A DNA stretch of 64,000 bases from Ilyomonas sp965219515 (GTDB lineage: Bacteria > Bacteroidota > Bacteroidia > Chitinophagales > Chitinophagaceae): positions 3,534,001-3,598,000 of the forward strand of contig OZ244776.1 of NCBI GenBank assembly GCA_965219515.1, written 5' to 3'. The position numbers and the translations under genes are program-made. Shown here piece after piece: positions 53,661 to 62,951 of this stretch (its first letter is position 1; each line of letters begins with the position of its first letter). The notes under the pieces were generated by a model. It searched no databases, was not told the origin of the DNA, and saw only the letters and a program-made list of their open reading frames with translations.

Positions 53661-56312
53661 ATGACAAACGAACAACAACGAATCAACCTCATTTCAAATA
53701 AAGACATTCCGATTGCAGACTGGGGTCCATACCTCAGCGAAAGGCAGTGGGGAACCGTGCGTGAAGACTATAGCCGTAACGGTGATGCCTGGCAATATTT
53801 TCCTTTCGATCATGCGCACAGCCGCGCTTATTTGTGGGGTGAAGACGGACTGGCAGGCATTTCAGACAGCATGCAAAATCTTTGTTTTGCTATTGTCATG
53901 TGGAATGGCAAAGATCCTATTTTAAAAGAACGGCTGTTTGGCTTAAGCAACGGTGAAGGCAACCATGGCGAAGATGTAAAAGAATTGTATTATTATCTTG
54001 ATAATATTCCTTCGCATTATTACATGGAATATTTGTATAAATATCCGCAGCTTCATTTCCCTTACGAAGAGTTACGACAACAGAATGCATCGCTCGGCAA
54101 GGCGGATGCGGAGTATGAAATATTAGATACCGGCGTGTTTAACAACAACCGTTATTTCGATGTGAATGTGGCTTATGCCAAACACGCTGACAAAGATATT
54201 TTTATACGCATCAATGTTACCAATCGTTATACCGAAACGGCTGACATTACATTGCTGCCAACACTATGGTTTGGCAAGCAGCAGCCTGGCAGCAGCGCAT
54301 CTGCCACGCAGCCTTTGATTACTTACCGCAACAAAAATTCGGTAATGGCGCAAAGCGAAAATCTGGAGAATTATTATCTCTACTTTCAGCAGCCGGATGA
54401 TTTACTGTTTACCAACAATGAAACAAATACGGAAAAAATAACGGGCGAGCCAAACAACAGCATTTTTGTAAAAGACGCTTTTCATGATGCCATTATCAAC
54501 GGGCAAAATGCAGAAGCGCTTCGCAATATAAAAAAAGGCACCAAGTGCTCTCCGGTGTATCGGTTAACGGTTGCCGGCGGTGAAACAAAAACCGTGTATT
54601 GCCGTCTTAGCCATGCGCAAATGATGAATGCTTTTGAAAAAGGCTTCGAAGATATTTTTGCGCTTCGCAAACAGGAAGCTGATGCGTTTTACGACGCTGT
54701 TTTACCGCAGCAAAGCAGCGATCTGAAGAATATACAACGCCAGGCAATGGCGGGTTTGCTGTGGAGCAAGCAATATTATTGTTTTGATGTGGAAGCATGG
54801 CTGCACTCGACAGATGGCATTACGGAAGTGAATGAAAACAAGCTAAGCGGGCGCAACAGCGATTGGCTTCATCTTAAAAACAAAGATGTGATTTCGATGC
54901 CGGATAAATGGGAATATCCGTGGTATGCTGCATGGGATCTGGCGTTTCAATGCATTGCTTTTGCCAAAACAGATGCCGCTTTTGCAAAACACCAGTTGCT
55001 GCTTATGATGCGCGAATGGTATATGAAACCGGATGGTCAGTTACCGGCTTATGAATGGAATTTCAGCGATGTAAATCCGCCGGTTCATGCGTGGGCTGCC
55101 CTGCAGGTTTATAACATAGAAAAAGAGCAAAAAGGCGAAGGCGATATTGTGTTTCTGAAAAAGATTTTTCATAAGCTTATCATCAACTTTACCTGGTGGA
55201 TGAACCGCAAGGACCGCAAAGGAAATAATATTTTTGAAGGCGGCTTTCTGGGTCTTGACAACATCGGCGTTTTTAACAGAAGCCTTCCCGGGCACGACCG
55301 TCTGCTGGAACAGGCAGATGCCACAAGCTGGATGGGAACGTATGCGCTGAACATGCTTGATATTTCGCTTGAAATTGCGGTGCACGATTCTTCTTTTGAA
55401 GACACGGCAACGCGCTTTTTTGAACATTTTGTGATGATTGCAGAATCTATCAACGAGCATCATTTGTGGAGCGAAGACGATAAGTTTTTTTACGACGTGC
55501 TCTCTGTTCTTGGCAGCGAGCCGCAGCGTTTGGAAGTAAAGTCTATTGTAGGTCTTACATCGTTGTTCGCCGTTTCGGTAATTGATAAAAAGAAGTGGGA
55601 CAAGCTGCCCGGTTTTAAGAAAAGGGTTCAGCATTTTGAGCAATACAGAAAAAGTCATAATAAATATTGGCCAAACGAAGAGCGCGATGGCAGCAACGAT
55701 ATTTTACTGTCGTTGATACGCCCGCAGAAACTGGTTTATTTATTAGAGCGCATGCTGGATGAAGCAGAGTTCCTGTCTGATGGCGGCATACGTGCTTTAA
55801 GCAAATATCACAAAGACAATCCTTATACAATTGCCATACACGATACCGAATATACCATCGCATACGATCCCGGCGATTCTACGTCGGACATGTTTGGCGG
55901 CAACAGCAACTGGCGCGGCCCGATATGGATGCCGATGAATTATCTTTTCATTCAATCTATCCGAAAATACGGCGGATGGTACGGCGATGATTTGCAGGTA
56001 GAATTTCCTGCCCGTTCGGGCAACAAAATGAATTTGTCTGATGTAGCCGACGAGCTTACCAAACGCGTCATTACCCTGTTTAAAAAAGACGGCAACGGAA
56101 ACCGAAAATACAATGGCAGTTACAACTGGTTTTATAATCAAAATGGCAATGAAAACCTTGTTCTTTTTTATGAGTATTTTCATGGAGATAATGGTCAGGG
56201 GTTAGGTGCAAATCATCAAACCGGATGGACAGCATTGATAGCCGATCTTATTGCCCGGCAAAGCGATCGGAAAGAAGAAACAATGCCTGAAGAAGTGGCG
56301 CAGCAACGTTAA
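53661..56312 (+). CDS. GH63-family glucosidase (mannosyl-oligosaccharide glucosidase-like)
   Basis: 883 residues. No signal peptide, so it is cytoplasmic. N-terminal ERQWGTVREDYSRNGDAWQY and FPFDHAHSRAYLWGEDGLAG are typical of the bacterial GH63 group. The (alpha/alpha)6 catalytic domain holds WEYPWYAAWDLAFQCIAFAK with the proposed acid Asp, and the C-terminal GNSNWRGPIWMPMNYLFI with YNGSYNWFYNQNGNENLVLF. Bacterial members hydrolyse alpha-glucosides such as glucosylglycerate or kojibiose-type sugars. Substrate unknown. It is likely co-regulated with the MFS gene by LacI. Confidence 0.9.
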   Translation: MTNEQQRINLISNKDIPIADWGPYLSERQWGTVREDYSRNGDAWQYFPFDHAHSRAYLWGEDGLAGISDSMQNLCFAIVMWNGKDPILKERLFGLSNGEGNHGEDVKELYYYLDNIPSHYYMEYLYKYPQLHFPYEELRQQNASLGKADAEYEILDTGVFNNNRYFDVNVAYAKHADKDIFIRINVTNRYTETADITLLPTLWFGKQQPGSSASATQPLITYRNKNSVMAQSENLENYYLYFQQPDDLLFTNNETNTEKITGEPNNSIFVKDAFHDAIINGQNAEALRNIKKGTKCSPVYRLTVAGGETKTVYCRLSHAQMMNAFEKGFEDIFALRKQEADAFYDAVLPQQSSDLKNIQRQAMAGLLWSKQYYCFDVEAWLHSTDGITEVNENKLSGRNSDWLHLKNKDVISMPDKWEYPWYAAWDLAFQCIAFAKTDAAFAKHQLLLMMREWYMKPDGQLPAYEWNFSDVNPPVHAWAALQVYNIEKEQKGEGDIVFLKKIFHKLIINFTWWMNRKDRKGNNIFEGGFLGLDNIGVFNRSLPGHDRLLEQADATSWMGTYALNMLDISLEIAVHDSSFEDTATRFFEHFVMIAESINEHHLWSEDDKFFYDVLSVLGSEPQRLEVKSIVGLTSLFAVSVIDKKKWDKLPGFKKRVQHFEQYRKSHNKYWPNEERDGSNDILLSLIRPQKLVYLLERMLDEAEFLSDGGIRALSKYHKDNPYTIAIHDTEYTIAYDPGDSTSDMFGGNSNWRGPIWMPMNYLFIQSIRKYGGWYGDDLQVEFPARSGNKMNLSDVADELTKRVITLFKKDGNGNRKYNGSYNWFYNQNGNENLVLFYEYFHGDNGQGLGANHQTGWTALIADLIARQSDRKEETMPEEVAQQR

Positions 56313-56417
56313 ACCGTATCGCAACGCTTCAAAACAAAAAAGGCATTGCGTTAAAATGCCGGATTGTAATTTTTGTTTCAATAATTTCACAGATCTTGTT
56401 TTATTAAAAACACATCT

Positions 56418-56756
56418 ATGAAGAGCAACAGTTATTACGACGCAGAAGACCTGAAAAAATTTGGCAACATCACAGAATTTCAGAAAAGCATGGGTGAAAA
56501 ATTCTTTGCTTACTATGGCGAAGTGTTTGCCGACAGCGAATTAACAGCCCGCGAGAAATCGTTAATTGCCTTGGCCGTATCTCATGCGGTGCAATGCCCG
56601 TATTGCATTGATGCATATAGCTCTGATGCATTTGAAAAAGGCTGGAGCGAAGGGCAAATGATGGAAGCCGTTCATGTGGCGGCTGCCATCAGGGGCGGCG
56701 CTTCGCTGGTGCATGGCGTGCAAATGATGAACAAAATAAAAGAGATAGCAATGTAG
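56418..56756 (+). CDS. Carboxymuconolactone decarboxylase-family (AhpD-like) arsenosugar-associated peroxidase protein
   Basis: 112 residues. The AhpD-type redox motif QCPYCIDAYSSDAFEKG has Cys60 and Cys63. The length and sequence MKSNSYYDAEDLKKFG to GASLVHGVQMMNKIKE match the peroxidase-like protein found with arsenosugar radical SAM genes. Its precise role in that pathway is not established. It is 107 bp upstream of arsS on the same strand, separated by a CACAGATAACACAGA repeat. Confidence 0.87.
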   Translation: MKSNSYYDAEDLKKFGNITEFQKSMGEKFFAYYGEVFADSELTAREKSLIALAVSHAVQCPYCIDAYSSDAFEKGWSEGQMMEAVHVAAAIRGGASLVHGVQMMNKIKEIAM

Positions 56757-56839
56757 TTTCTTACAGATAACACAGATGAACACGGATTTTTTAATGAATG
56801 GTGATACGTTTACCTACTTTCTGTGTTATCTGTGAGAAA
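56757..56839. repeat. Intergenic inverted repeat, CACAGATAACACAGA family
   Basis: TTTCTTACAGATAACACAGA (56757-56776) and its complement at 56820-56839 match over 20 bp with one mismatch. The repeat fills the gap between the AhpD-like gene and arsS. Further copies lie between arsS and the phosphorylase gene and, degenerate, near 61200-61255. Confidence 0.72.
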
Positions 56840-56863
56840 CATTTTCGATAGAAAAATTTAGCT

Positions 56864-57913
56864 ATGAAATCATTACACGCACAACATAATATACTTGCAG
56901 ATGCGCACGAGCAGCTTGCCGTTTTAGAGCAGGAAAGAGATGATGGTTTTAGTCTTGTGCCGTTTCAGCAAAAGCTTGAAGAAGCGGGGTTATTGCCGCT
57001 GAAACCTACGCAGATTGAAATTTTTCAGGTTAATATCGGCAAGATGTGCAACCAGGTTTGCAGGCATTGCCACGTAGATGCCGGCCCCGACAGAAAAGAA
57101 ATCATGACCCGCGAAACCATGCAACAGTGCTTGCGCGTTTTAGAAAGCAATCCTTCTTTACATACGGTTGATATTACCGGCGGCGCTCCTGAAATGAACC
57201 CGGATTTTCGCTGGTTTGTTGAAGAAATTGTAAAGCTGAACCGGCATGTGATTGTACGCTGCAATCTTACCATTATCGTTGCCAATAAAAAATATTACGA
57301 CCTGCCTGAATTTTACAAACGGCACAATGCCGAAGTGGTTTCTTCTTTGCCGTTTTATACGCAGGACAGAACAGACCGGCAGCGCGGCAACGGCGTGTTT
57401 GAAGACAGCATCAAAGCCCTGCAAATGCTGAATGCCACAGGTTATGGAAAAGAAGGCAGCGGCCTGGTTTTAAATCTGGTTTACAATCCCGCCGGATCGT
57501 TTTTACCGGCATCGCAGCAGGCTTTGGAAAAAGAATACAAAGAGGCTTTGCAAAAGCGGTACGGCATTGTATTCAATCATCTTTTTACCATTACCAATAT
57601 GCCCATCAGCCGCTATCTCGATTATCTTCTTACGAGCGGCAATTATGAATCGTACATGCAAAAATTACTGAGCGCTTACAATCCCTCGGCGGCGGCGAAT
57701 GTAATGTGCCGGAATACCATTTCTGTTGGCTGGGATGGGTATCTGTACGACTGCGATTTTAACCAGATGCTGGATTTAAAAGTGAATGGCGCAAACAGGC
57801 ATATTTCCAAATTTAGTCTGAATGAATTGAACAACAGAAATATCATTGTCGGGCAGCACTGCTTTGGCTGCACGGCGGGCGCAGGCAGTAGTTGCGGCGG
57901 CGCAGTTACCTGA
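56864..57913 (+). CDS. arsS: Arsenosugar biosynthesis radical SAM protein ArsS
   Basis: 349 residues. The radical SAM cluster motif CNQVCRHC has Cys62, Cys66 and Cys69 in NIGKMCNQVCRHCHVDAGPD. It also has DITGGAPEMNPDFRWFVEEI and a C-terminal Cys-rich tail CFGCTAGAGSSCGG that fits the ArsS family. ArsS joins a 5'-deoxyadenosyl group to dimethylarsinous acid, the first committed arsenosugar step. An ArsM-type methyltransferase, needed to make that substrate, is not in the window. Genes for a nucleoside phosphorylase and two glycosyltransferases follow. Confidence 0.93.
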   Translation: MKSLHAQHNILADAHEQLAVLEQERDDGFSLVPFQQKLEEAGLLPLKPTQIEIFQVNIGKMCNQVCRHCHVDAGPDRKEIMTRETMQQCLRVLESNPSLHTVDITGGAPEMNPDFRWFVEEIVKLNRHVIVRCNLTIIVANKKYYDLPEFYKRHNAEVVSSLPFYTQDRTDRQRGNGVFEDSIKALQMLNATGYGKEGSGLVLNLVYNPAGSFLPASQQALEKEYKEALQKRYGIVFNHLFTITNMPISRYLDYLLTSGNYESYMQKLLSAYNPSAAANVMCRNTISVGWDGYLYDCDFNQMLDLKVNGANRHISKFSLNELNNRNIIVGQHCFGCTAGAGSSCGGAVT

Positions 57914-57915
57914 AA

Positions 57916-58105
57916 TGTATCTCACAGATAACCCAAATATTTCTCACAGATAACACAGAAAGCACAGATGTTTTCGTTTTTGTTTATCCGTGAGAGAAAA
58001 TTTTTTTGTTCGTTACTTGAGGTCTCACAGATAGCACAGATAAATGCAAAAGCAATTCATTGAAAAATCTGTGTTTATCCGTGCCATCTGTAAGAAAAAA
58101 AACTT
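57916..58105. repeat. Compound CACAGATAACACAGA repeat array between arsS and the phosphorylase gene
   Basis: Nearly 200 bp consists of copies in both orientations: TCTCACAGATAACCCAAA, CACAGATAACACAGAAAGCA, TTTATCCGTGAGAG, TCACAGATAGCACAGATAAA and AAATCTGTGTTTATCCGTG. Two stem-loops can form in tandem. No coding potential. Confidence 0.7.
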
Positions 58106-58112
58106 TATGTAA

Positions 58113-58925
58113 ATGAATTACAATTACCACAATGCGGCAGAATATTTACGCGATAAAAACATCATTCAGCCTTCTGTCGGCATCATTCTCGGAACAGGTT
58201 TACATCGTCTGTTACATCATATTGACATTGAACAAAGCATACCTTATACCGATATTCCCGGCTTTCCGGCAGCAACGGTTGAGTTTCACAAAGGCAATCT
58301 GATTTATGGAAATATCGGAAATAAAAAAGTGGTTGTTATGCAGGGTCGCTTTCATGCGTATGAAGGCTATACCATGCAGCAGGTAGTGTTTCCGGTTCGC
58401 GTGATGAAGTTGCTTGGCGTGCAGTATCTATTCATTACCAATGCCGCCGGCGGCATCAATCTCAGTTATAAAAAAGGCGATTTGGTTTTGATTGATGATC
58501 ACATCAATTTACAATCCGGCAATCCGCTAACCGGTAAGAACGATGACGCTTTGGGTTCCCGTTTTCCTGATATGAGCGAGCCCTATGATGCGTATTTAAC
58601 AACGCGGTTGCAAACCAAAGCAAATGAGCTGAACATCTCTTTACAAAACGGCGTTTATGCAGCCGTAAACGGGCCAAATTTAGAAACCCGGGCCGAGTAT
58701 CGCTATCTTAAAATTATTGGCGCCGATATGGTAGGCATGTCAACCGTTCCGGAAGTAATTGCGGCGGCGCACATGCAATTGCCCTGCGCTGCCATCTCGG
58801 TAATAACGGACGAATGCGACCCGGATCATCTGCAGCCGGTGAACATAGCAGAGATTATTGAAACGGCAGCCAAAGCCGATGAAAAGCTCAGTAAACTTTT
58901 ATACGAAACCATCTTAGCCTTATGA
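58113..58925 (+). CDS. Purine nucleoside phosphorylase (trimeric type)
   Basis: 270 residues. It has GIILGTGLHRLLHHIDIEQS, VVMQGRFHAYEGYTMQQVVF, TNAAGGINLSYKKGDLVLI and YAAVNGPNLETRAEYRYLKI, followed by GADMVGMSTVPEVIAAAHM. Trimeric PNPs cleave inosine and guanosine to base and ribose 1-phosphate. In arsenosugar clusters the enzyme is thought to remove adenine from 5'-deoxy-5'-dimethylarsinoyladenosine, which is inferred here from its neighbours. The stop overlaps the next start (TTATGATG region, 4-bp overlap), so the pair is translationally coupled. Confidence 0.9.
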   Translation: MNYNYHNAAEYLRDKNIIQPSVGIILGTGLHRLLHHIDIEQSIPYTDIPGFPAATVEFHKGNLIYGNIGNKKVVVMQGRFHAYEGYTMQQVVFPVRVMKLLGVQYLFITNAAGGINLSYKKGDLVLIDDHINLQSGNPLTGKNDDALGSRFPDMSEPYDAYLTTRLQTKANELNISLQNGVYAAVNGPNLETRAEYRYLKIIGADMVGMSTVPEVIAAAHMQLPCAAISVITDECDPDHLQPVNIAEIIETAAKADEKLSKLLYETILAL

Positions 58926-59518
58926 TGAAACATGCGCTAATCATCTTTGTTAAAAATATGGTGTGTGGCAAAGTAAAAACAAGACTGGCAGCAACGGTCG
59001 GTCATGAAAAGGCGATAGAAATTTATAAAGAATTATTGCATTATACAAACAGCGTAACGCAACAGTTGGATTGCGATAAAATTGTTTTTTATTCCGATGA
59101 AATTCTGCAAAATGATAATTGGAGCAACGTGTCTGAAAAACAGGTGCAGCAAGGGTTTGATTTAGGTGAGCGAATGCTGAATGCCTTTGCTTACTGTTTT
59201 ACAAAAAGTTGTCAGAAAGTAATTATTATCGGCACCGATTGCCCTGAACTAACAACAAAAATTCTGCATAATGCTTTCGATCAACTGGAGAATTACGATG
59301 TTATAATTGGTCCGGCAGCAGATGGCGGTTATTATTTGTTAGGTATGAAGCAAGTGCATGAGCATCTATTCAACAATATGGCGTGGAGCACAAAAAATGT
59401 ATTGCGCGAAACCATTCACCGGTGCGGTAAAAATAACCTTACTCATGCGCTGTTGCCAACCTTGCACGACGTGGACAACGAGTACGATTTGCCATACCTA
59501 AAAGCTATCCTGCCGTAA
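58922..59518 (+). CDS. TIGR04282-type arsenosugar biosynthesis glycosyltransferase (DUF2064)
   Basis: 198 residues with ALIIFVKNMVCGKVKTRLAA at the start, VIIIGTDCPELTTKILHNAF with the metal-binding Asp, and IIGPAADGGYYLLGMKQVHE, all typical of the DUF2064/TIGR04282 nucleotidyl- or glycosyltransferase-like family. It starts inside the last codons of the phosphorylase gene. The proteins are a marker of arsenosugar loci; the exact reaction is unproven. Confidence 0.87.
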   Translation: MMKHALIIFVKNMVCGKVKTRLAATVGHEKAIEIYKELLHYTNSVTQQLDCDKIVFYSDEILQNDNWSNVSEKQVQQGFDLGERMLNAFAYCFTKSCQKVIIIGTDCPELTTKILHNAFDQLENYDVIIGPAADGGYYLLGMKQVHEHLFNNMAWSTKNVLRETIHRCGKNNLTHALLPTLHDVDNEYDLPYLKAILP

Positions 59519-59735
59519 CAAACAGTCTTTGTCCAAGTTTCTTTCATGAGCAATCTGTCTTATGCCATTTAGAAAATGAAAACGGTCTGAACCATGTTAT
59601 CAAAATGCAATCTCAGCCTAAGTTTCCATATCACAATATCAAATATCTTCCTTATCCGATTGGTATCAACTGAACATGCGGCACCAATTAATTGACGTAA
59701 CAATAGTTTATCGTGCTAACCATATTGCGGCTACT

Positions 59736-59743
59736 TAACTTTG
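59736..59743 (+). promoter_or_regulatory. -7 type element of the histidine kinase gene
   Basis: TAACTTTG, a TAnnTTTG match, 24 bp before the kinase ATG. It marks a likely new transcription unit (kinase, regulator, zinc finger, glycosyltransferase) after the phosphorylase/TIGR04282 pair. The 249 bp between have nothing else recognisable. Confidence 0.5.
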
Positions 59744-59767
59744 CCGTAATTTTAAATAAAGCAAAGC

Positions 59768-61159
59768 ATGAGCAAGGCTTCGGTTGAAGATTTAAAAATA
59801 GTGCCTGAGTTTGCCGTTGTGCCGCAACAACAGTTGCAATGGCTTGCCGATGCCGGTGAAGTGAAGGAAATGCAGGAAGGCGATAACGTGTTTAATATTG
59901 GCGACCCGATTGATAAACTGTTTATTGTCTTGAATGGAAAAATCAGGATCTGCACGGTGCAATCCGGCAAACTAAGAGAAATTGTTGTGTTCAATTCAGG
60001 CGATGTTACGGGTTATCTTCCGTTTTCGAGAGCTACCACGGCAATCGGCTTCTGCGAATGCCTGCAGCCATCCGGTATTTTTATTTGCTCTGCCGCCGCA
60101 TTAAAAGAATCGGTGCATAAAAACTATGAATTAACGGAAGCCCTCGTACACATGATGACAAGCCGCGTTCGCGAAACCACTTCTGTTCAGCAGCAGAACG
60201 AAAAAATGTTTGCTTTGGGTAAATTATCCGCCGGTCTGGCGCATGAATTAAACAATCCTGCGGCAGCCATTACGCGCGCGGCAGCTTTGTTGCAAAAGCA
60301 GGTTCAGCAGTTGCCTGATTTTTTTAAAGCTTTGTCTGCCTTGCAAATCAGCGCCGAAAAAATTGATAACATTCAGCAACTGATTACCACGAAAATTCAT
60401 AACGACAGAACTGAATTAAGCATGTTGCAAAAAGCAGAACGGGAAGATGAAATCTCTGACTGGCTGTACGATAATAATCTGCCTGATATTGATACGGAAG
60501 GCTTAACAGAAGCCGGCTTTACCACCGGTGATTTGAATACATTGAAATCATGTTCGGGTGACAATGAAACCGGCATTATTGTAAAATGGATCAGCAATTT
60601 TATGGTAACCAATAAAATGGCGGAAGACATACGCACGTCTTCTGAAAGAATCTCCGAGCTTGTGGGCGCCGTAAAGAATTTCACATTTATGGACAAAGAA
60701 ACAGACAAGCAGATGATTGATATTCATACCGGCATCCGCAATACGCTTACGATGCTCAACTATAAACTGAAGAAAGCAGGCATTTCGGTACATGAAAATT
60801 TTGATGCCACCATTCCAAAAGTAAAAGCGTTTCCCGGCGAATTAAACCAGATTTGGACCAACCTCATAGACAATGCCATTGATGCGATGGAAATAAATAA
60901 AAACGGCAATCTCGATATCCGAACCATTCACGACAACCGCTTTGTAAAAGTGTACATCAGAGATGATGGTTCCGGCATACCGGATGATGTGAAAGATAAA
61001 ATTTTCAATCCTTTTTTTACCACCAAGGAAATGGGAAAAGGAACCGGTCTCGGGCTTGATGTGGTTTCGCGCATTATACGTCAGCACAATGGTTCGGTAA
61101 AGGTAAAGTCAGAGCCTGGCGCAACAGAATTTGAAGTGTGTTTTCCTATGAATAACTGA
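59768..61159 (+). CDS. Histidine kinase with N-terminal cyclic-nucleotide-binding domain
   Basis: 463 residues, no membrane segments. The N-terminus (about 15-140) is a CRP-like cNMP domain (LADAGEVKEMQEGDNVFNIG, LFIVLNGKIRICTVQSGKLR). The dimerisation and phosphoacceptor motif is KLSAGLAHELNNPAAAITRA with His159. The ATPase domain has the N box NQIWTNLIDNAIDAM, the G1 box DDGSGIPDD and FFTTKEMGKGTGLGLDVV. The cytoplasmic sensor could read a nucleotide or, as in other CRP-fold proteins, a redox or small-molecule signal. The next gene encodes its probable response regulator. Confidence 0.92.
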   Translation: MSKASVEDLKIVPEFAVVPQQQLQWLADAGEVKEMQEGDNVFNIGDPIDKLFIVLNGKIRICTVQSGKLREIVVFNSGDVTGYLPFSRATTAIGFCECLQPSGIFICSAAALKESVHKNYELTEALVHMMTSRVRETTSVQQQNEKMFALGKLSAGLAHELNNPAAAITRAAALLQKQVQQLPDFFKALSALQISAEKIDNIQQLITTKIHNDRTELSMLQKAEREDEISDWLYDNNLPDIDTEGLTEAGFTTGDLNTLKSCSGDNETGIIVKWISNFMVTNKMAEDIRTSSERISELVGAVKNFTFMDKETDKQMIDIHTGIRNTLTMLNYKLKKAGISVHENFDATIPKVKAFPGELNQIWTNLIDNAIDAMEINKNGNLDIRTIHDNRFVKVYIRDDGSGIPDDVKDKIFNPFFTTKEMGKGTGLGLDVVSRIIRQHNGSVKVKSEPGATEFEVCFPMNN

Positions 61160-61285
61160 GAAACAATTTGAAACTATGATTAAAAACAACCATGCAGATG
61201 GTGCTGACTTAAACAGATAACTTGTTATCTTTCTATATGTATCTGTGAAATCTGCGGAATAAACAAATCCGAATAAAAATTATAC

Positions 61286-62944
61286 ATGAATCAGCCATAT
61301 TTATTTGTAATAGACGATGATGTGCAGGTATTGCGCGCCATCACAAGAGATGTAAAAAACAAATACCGGCAGGATTACCGCGTGCTCAGCACTTCGTCGG
61401 CAAAGGAAGCCTTAGACAGTTTGCGGGAGCTGAAAAACCGTGGCGAAGATGTAGCCATGTTTATCTCAGATCAGCGGATGCCGGAGATGGATGGCGTTGA
61501 TTTTTTAGCACAGGCAATGGAAGTGTACGACGAAGCGAAAAAGGTGCTGCTCACCGCTTATTCTGATACCGATGCTGCCATCAAAGCCATCAACAAAGTA
61601 AAGCTCGATTATTATTTAACGAAGCCATGGGATCCGCCGGAAGAAAAACTGTATCCGGTGATTGACGATTTGCTGGATGACTGGCAAAATAATTTTCGCC
61701 CCGATTTTAAAGGCATCCGGCTTATCGGTTACCGGTTTTCGCCCAAAAGCCATCAGATAAAAGAATTTTTGTCCGGCAATCTTGTTTCCTATCAGTGGCT
61801 CGATATAAACAATGAAGAAGCAAAACAACTGATGCAGATAAATCATATTGAACCCAAAGAGTTGCCTGCCATTTTCTTCGAAGACGGAACGGTGATTGTA
61901 AATCCGCAACTGATTGATGTGGCAAAGCGCATCGGGCTAAACCCGGAAGCGAAAAATGAAGTGTATGATGTGGTGGTTATTGGCGCCGGACCGGCCGGTT
62001 TGGCAGCTTCGGTGTACGGCTCTTCGGAAGGGTTAAAAACTTTGCTGATTGAACGGAACGCGCCCGGCGGGCAAGCCGGCACCAGCTCGCGGATAGAAAA
62101 TTATCTGGGCTTTCCCAAAGGGTTAAGCGGCGCCGATTTAACGCGGCGCGCCATCAGCCAGGCGGTGCGGTTTGGCACGGAATTTCTTTCGCCGCAGTCG
62201 GTAAAAGCGATACAGGTAAAAGACAATTATAAAAAAATCATCCTGGACGATAATAAGGAAATCAATACAAAATCTATCGTTATCACAACAGGCGTAGATT
62301 ACCGTAAATTGTCCACGCCGGGCGTTTCGCAATTTACAGGCGCAGGCATTTATTATGGTTCTGCCATTACGGAAGCCTCTTCGTGCAAAGACAATGTGGT
62401 GTTCATAGTAGGCGGCGGCAACTCGGCCGGGCAGGCTGCCATGTATCTTTCCAAATTTGCGAAGCAGATAAATATCTTAATCAGAAAAGACAGCCTTTCT
62501 CATACCATGTCATCTTACCTTATTGACCAGGTAACCAGTACACCCAACATACAGGTTTGCATCTGCTGCGAAGTGATGGAAGCCAAAGGCAATGAACGGC
62601 TGGAAGAGCTGAATATCAAAAATATAAACACAGGCGAAGTACGCACCGAACATGCTGATGCGCTCTATATTTTTATTGGCGCAAAACCTTACACCGACTG
62701 GCTTGCTACGGATATTATTAAAAATGAAAAAGGCTTTTTAGAAACGGGAAGAGAACTGGCAGAATATGACGATTTCAAAAAAATATGGAAGCAGCCGCGC
62801 GATCCGTATTTGCTGGAAACCAGCAGCGCCGGTGTGTTTGCAGCCGGCGATGTTCGTGCCGGCGCCATGAACCGTGTGGCTTCCGCAGTTGGCGAAGGCT
62901 CTATGGCAATCAGTTTTGTTCATAAATATCTGGCAGAAATTTAA
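61286..62944 (+). CDS. Response regulator fused to thioredoxin-reductase-like flavoprotein lacking the CxxC
   Basis: 552 residues. REC domain (about 1-125) with phosphoacceptor Asp62 in FISDQRMPEMDG and TKPWDPP. A thioredoxin-fold-like linker (about 140-225) reads GYRFSPKSHQIKEFL where an active CxxC would stand. The flavoprotein (about 228-552) has VVVIGAGPAGLAAS, APGGQAGTSSRIENYLGFP, VFIVGGGNSAGQAAMYLS and GVFAAGDVRAGAMNRVASAV. The position of the CATC disulfide holds YGSAI (Gly358 and Ile361), so it cannot be a normal thioredoxin reductase. It likely oxidises NAD(P)H on some other acceptor under control of the kinase. Confidence 0.92.
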   Translation: MNQPYLFVIDDDVQVLRAITRDVKNKYRQDYRVLSTSSAKEALDSLRELKNRGEDVAMFISDQRMPEMDGVDFLAQAMEVYDEAKKVLLTAYSDTDAAIKAINKVKLDYYLTKPWDPPEEKLYPVIDDLLDDWQNNFRPDFKGIRLIGYRFSPKSHQIKEFLSGNLVSYQWLDINNEEAKQLMQINHIEPKELPAIFFEDGTVIVNPQLIDVAKRIGLNPEAKNEVYDVVVIGAGPAGLAASVYGSSEGLKTLLIERNAPGGQAGTSSRIENYLGFPKGLSGADLTRRAISQAVRFGTEFLSPQSVKAIQVKDNYKKIILDDNKEINTKSIVITTGVDYRKLSTPGVSQFTGAGIYYGSAITEASSCKDNVVFIVGGGNSAGQAAMYLSKFAKQINILIRKDSLSHTMSSYLIDQVTSTPNIQVCICCEVMEAKGNERLEELNIKNINTGEVRTEHADALYIFIGAKPYTDWLATDIIKNEKGFLETGRELAEYDDFKKIWKQPRDPYLLETSSAGVFAAGDVRAGAMNRVASAVGEGSMAISFVHKYLAEI

Positions 62945-62951
62945 AATAAGA

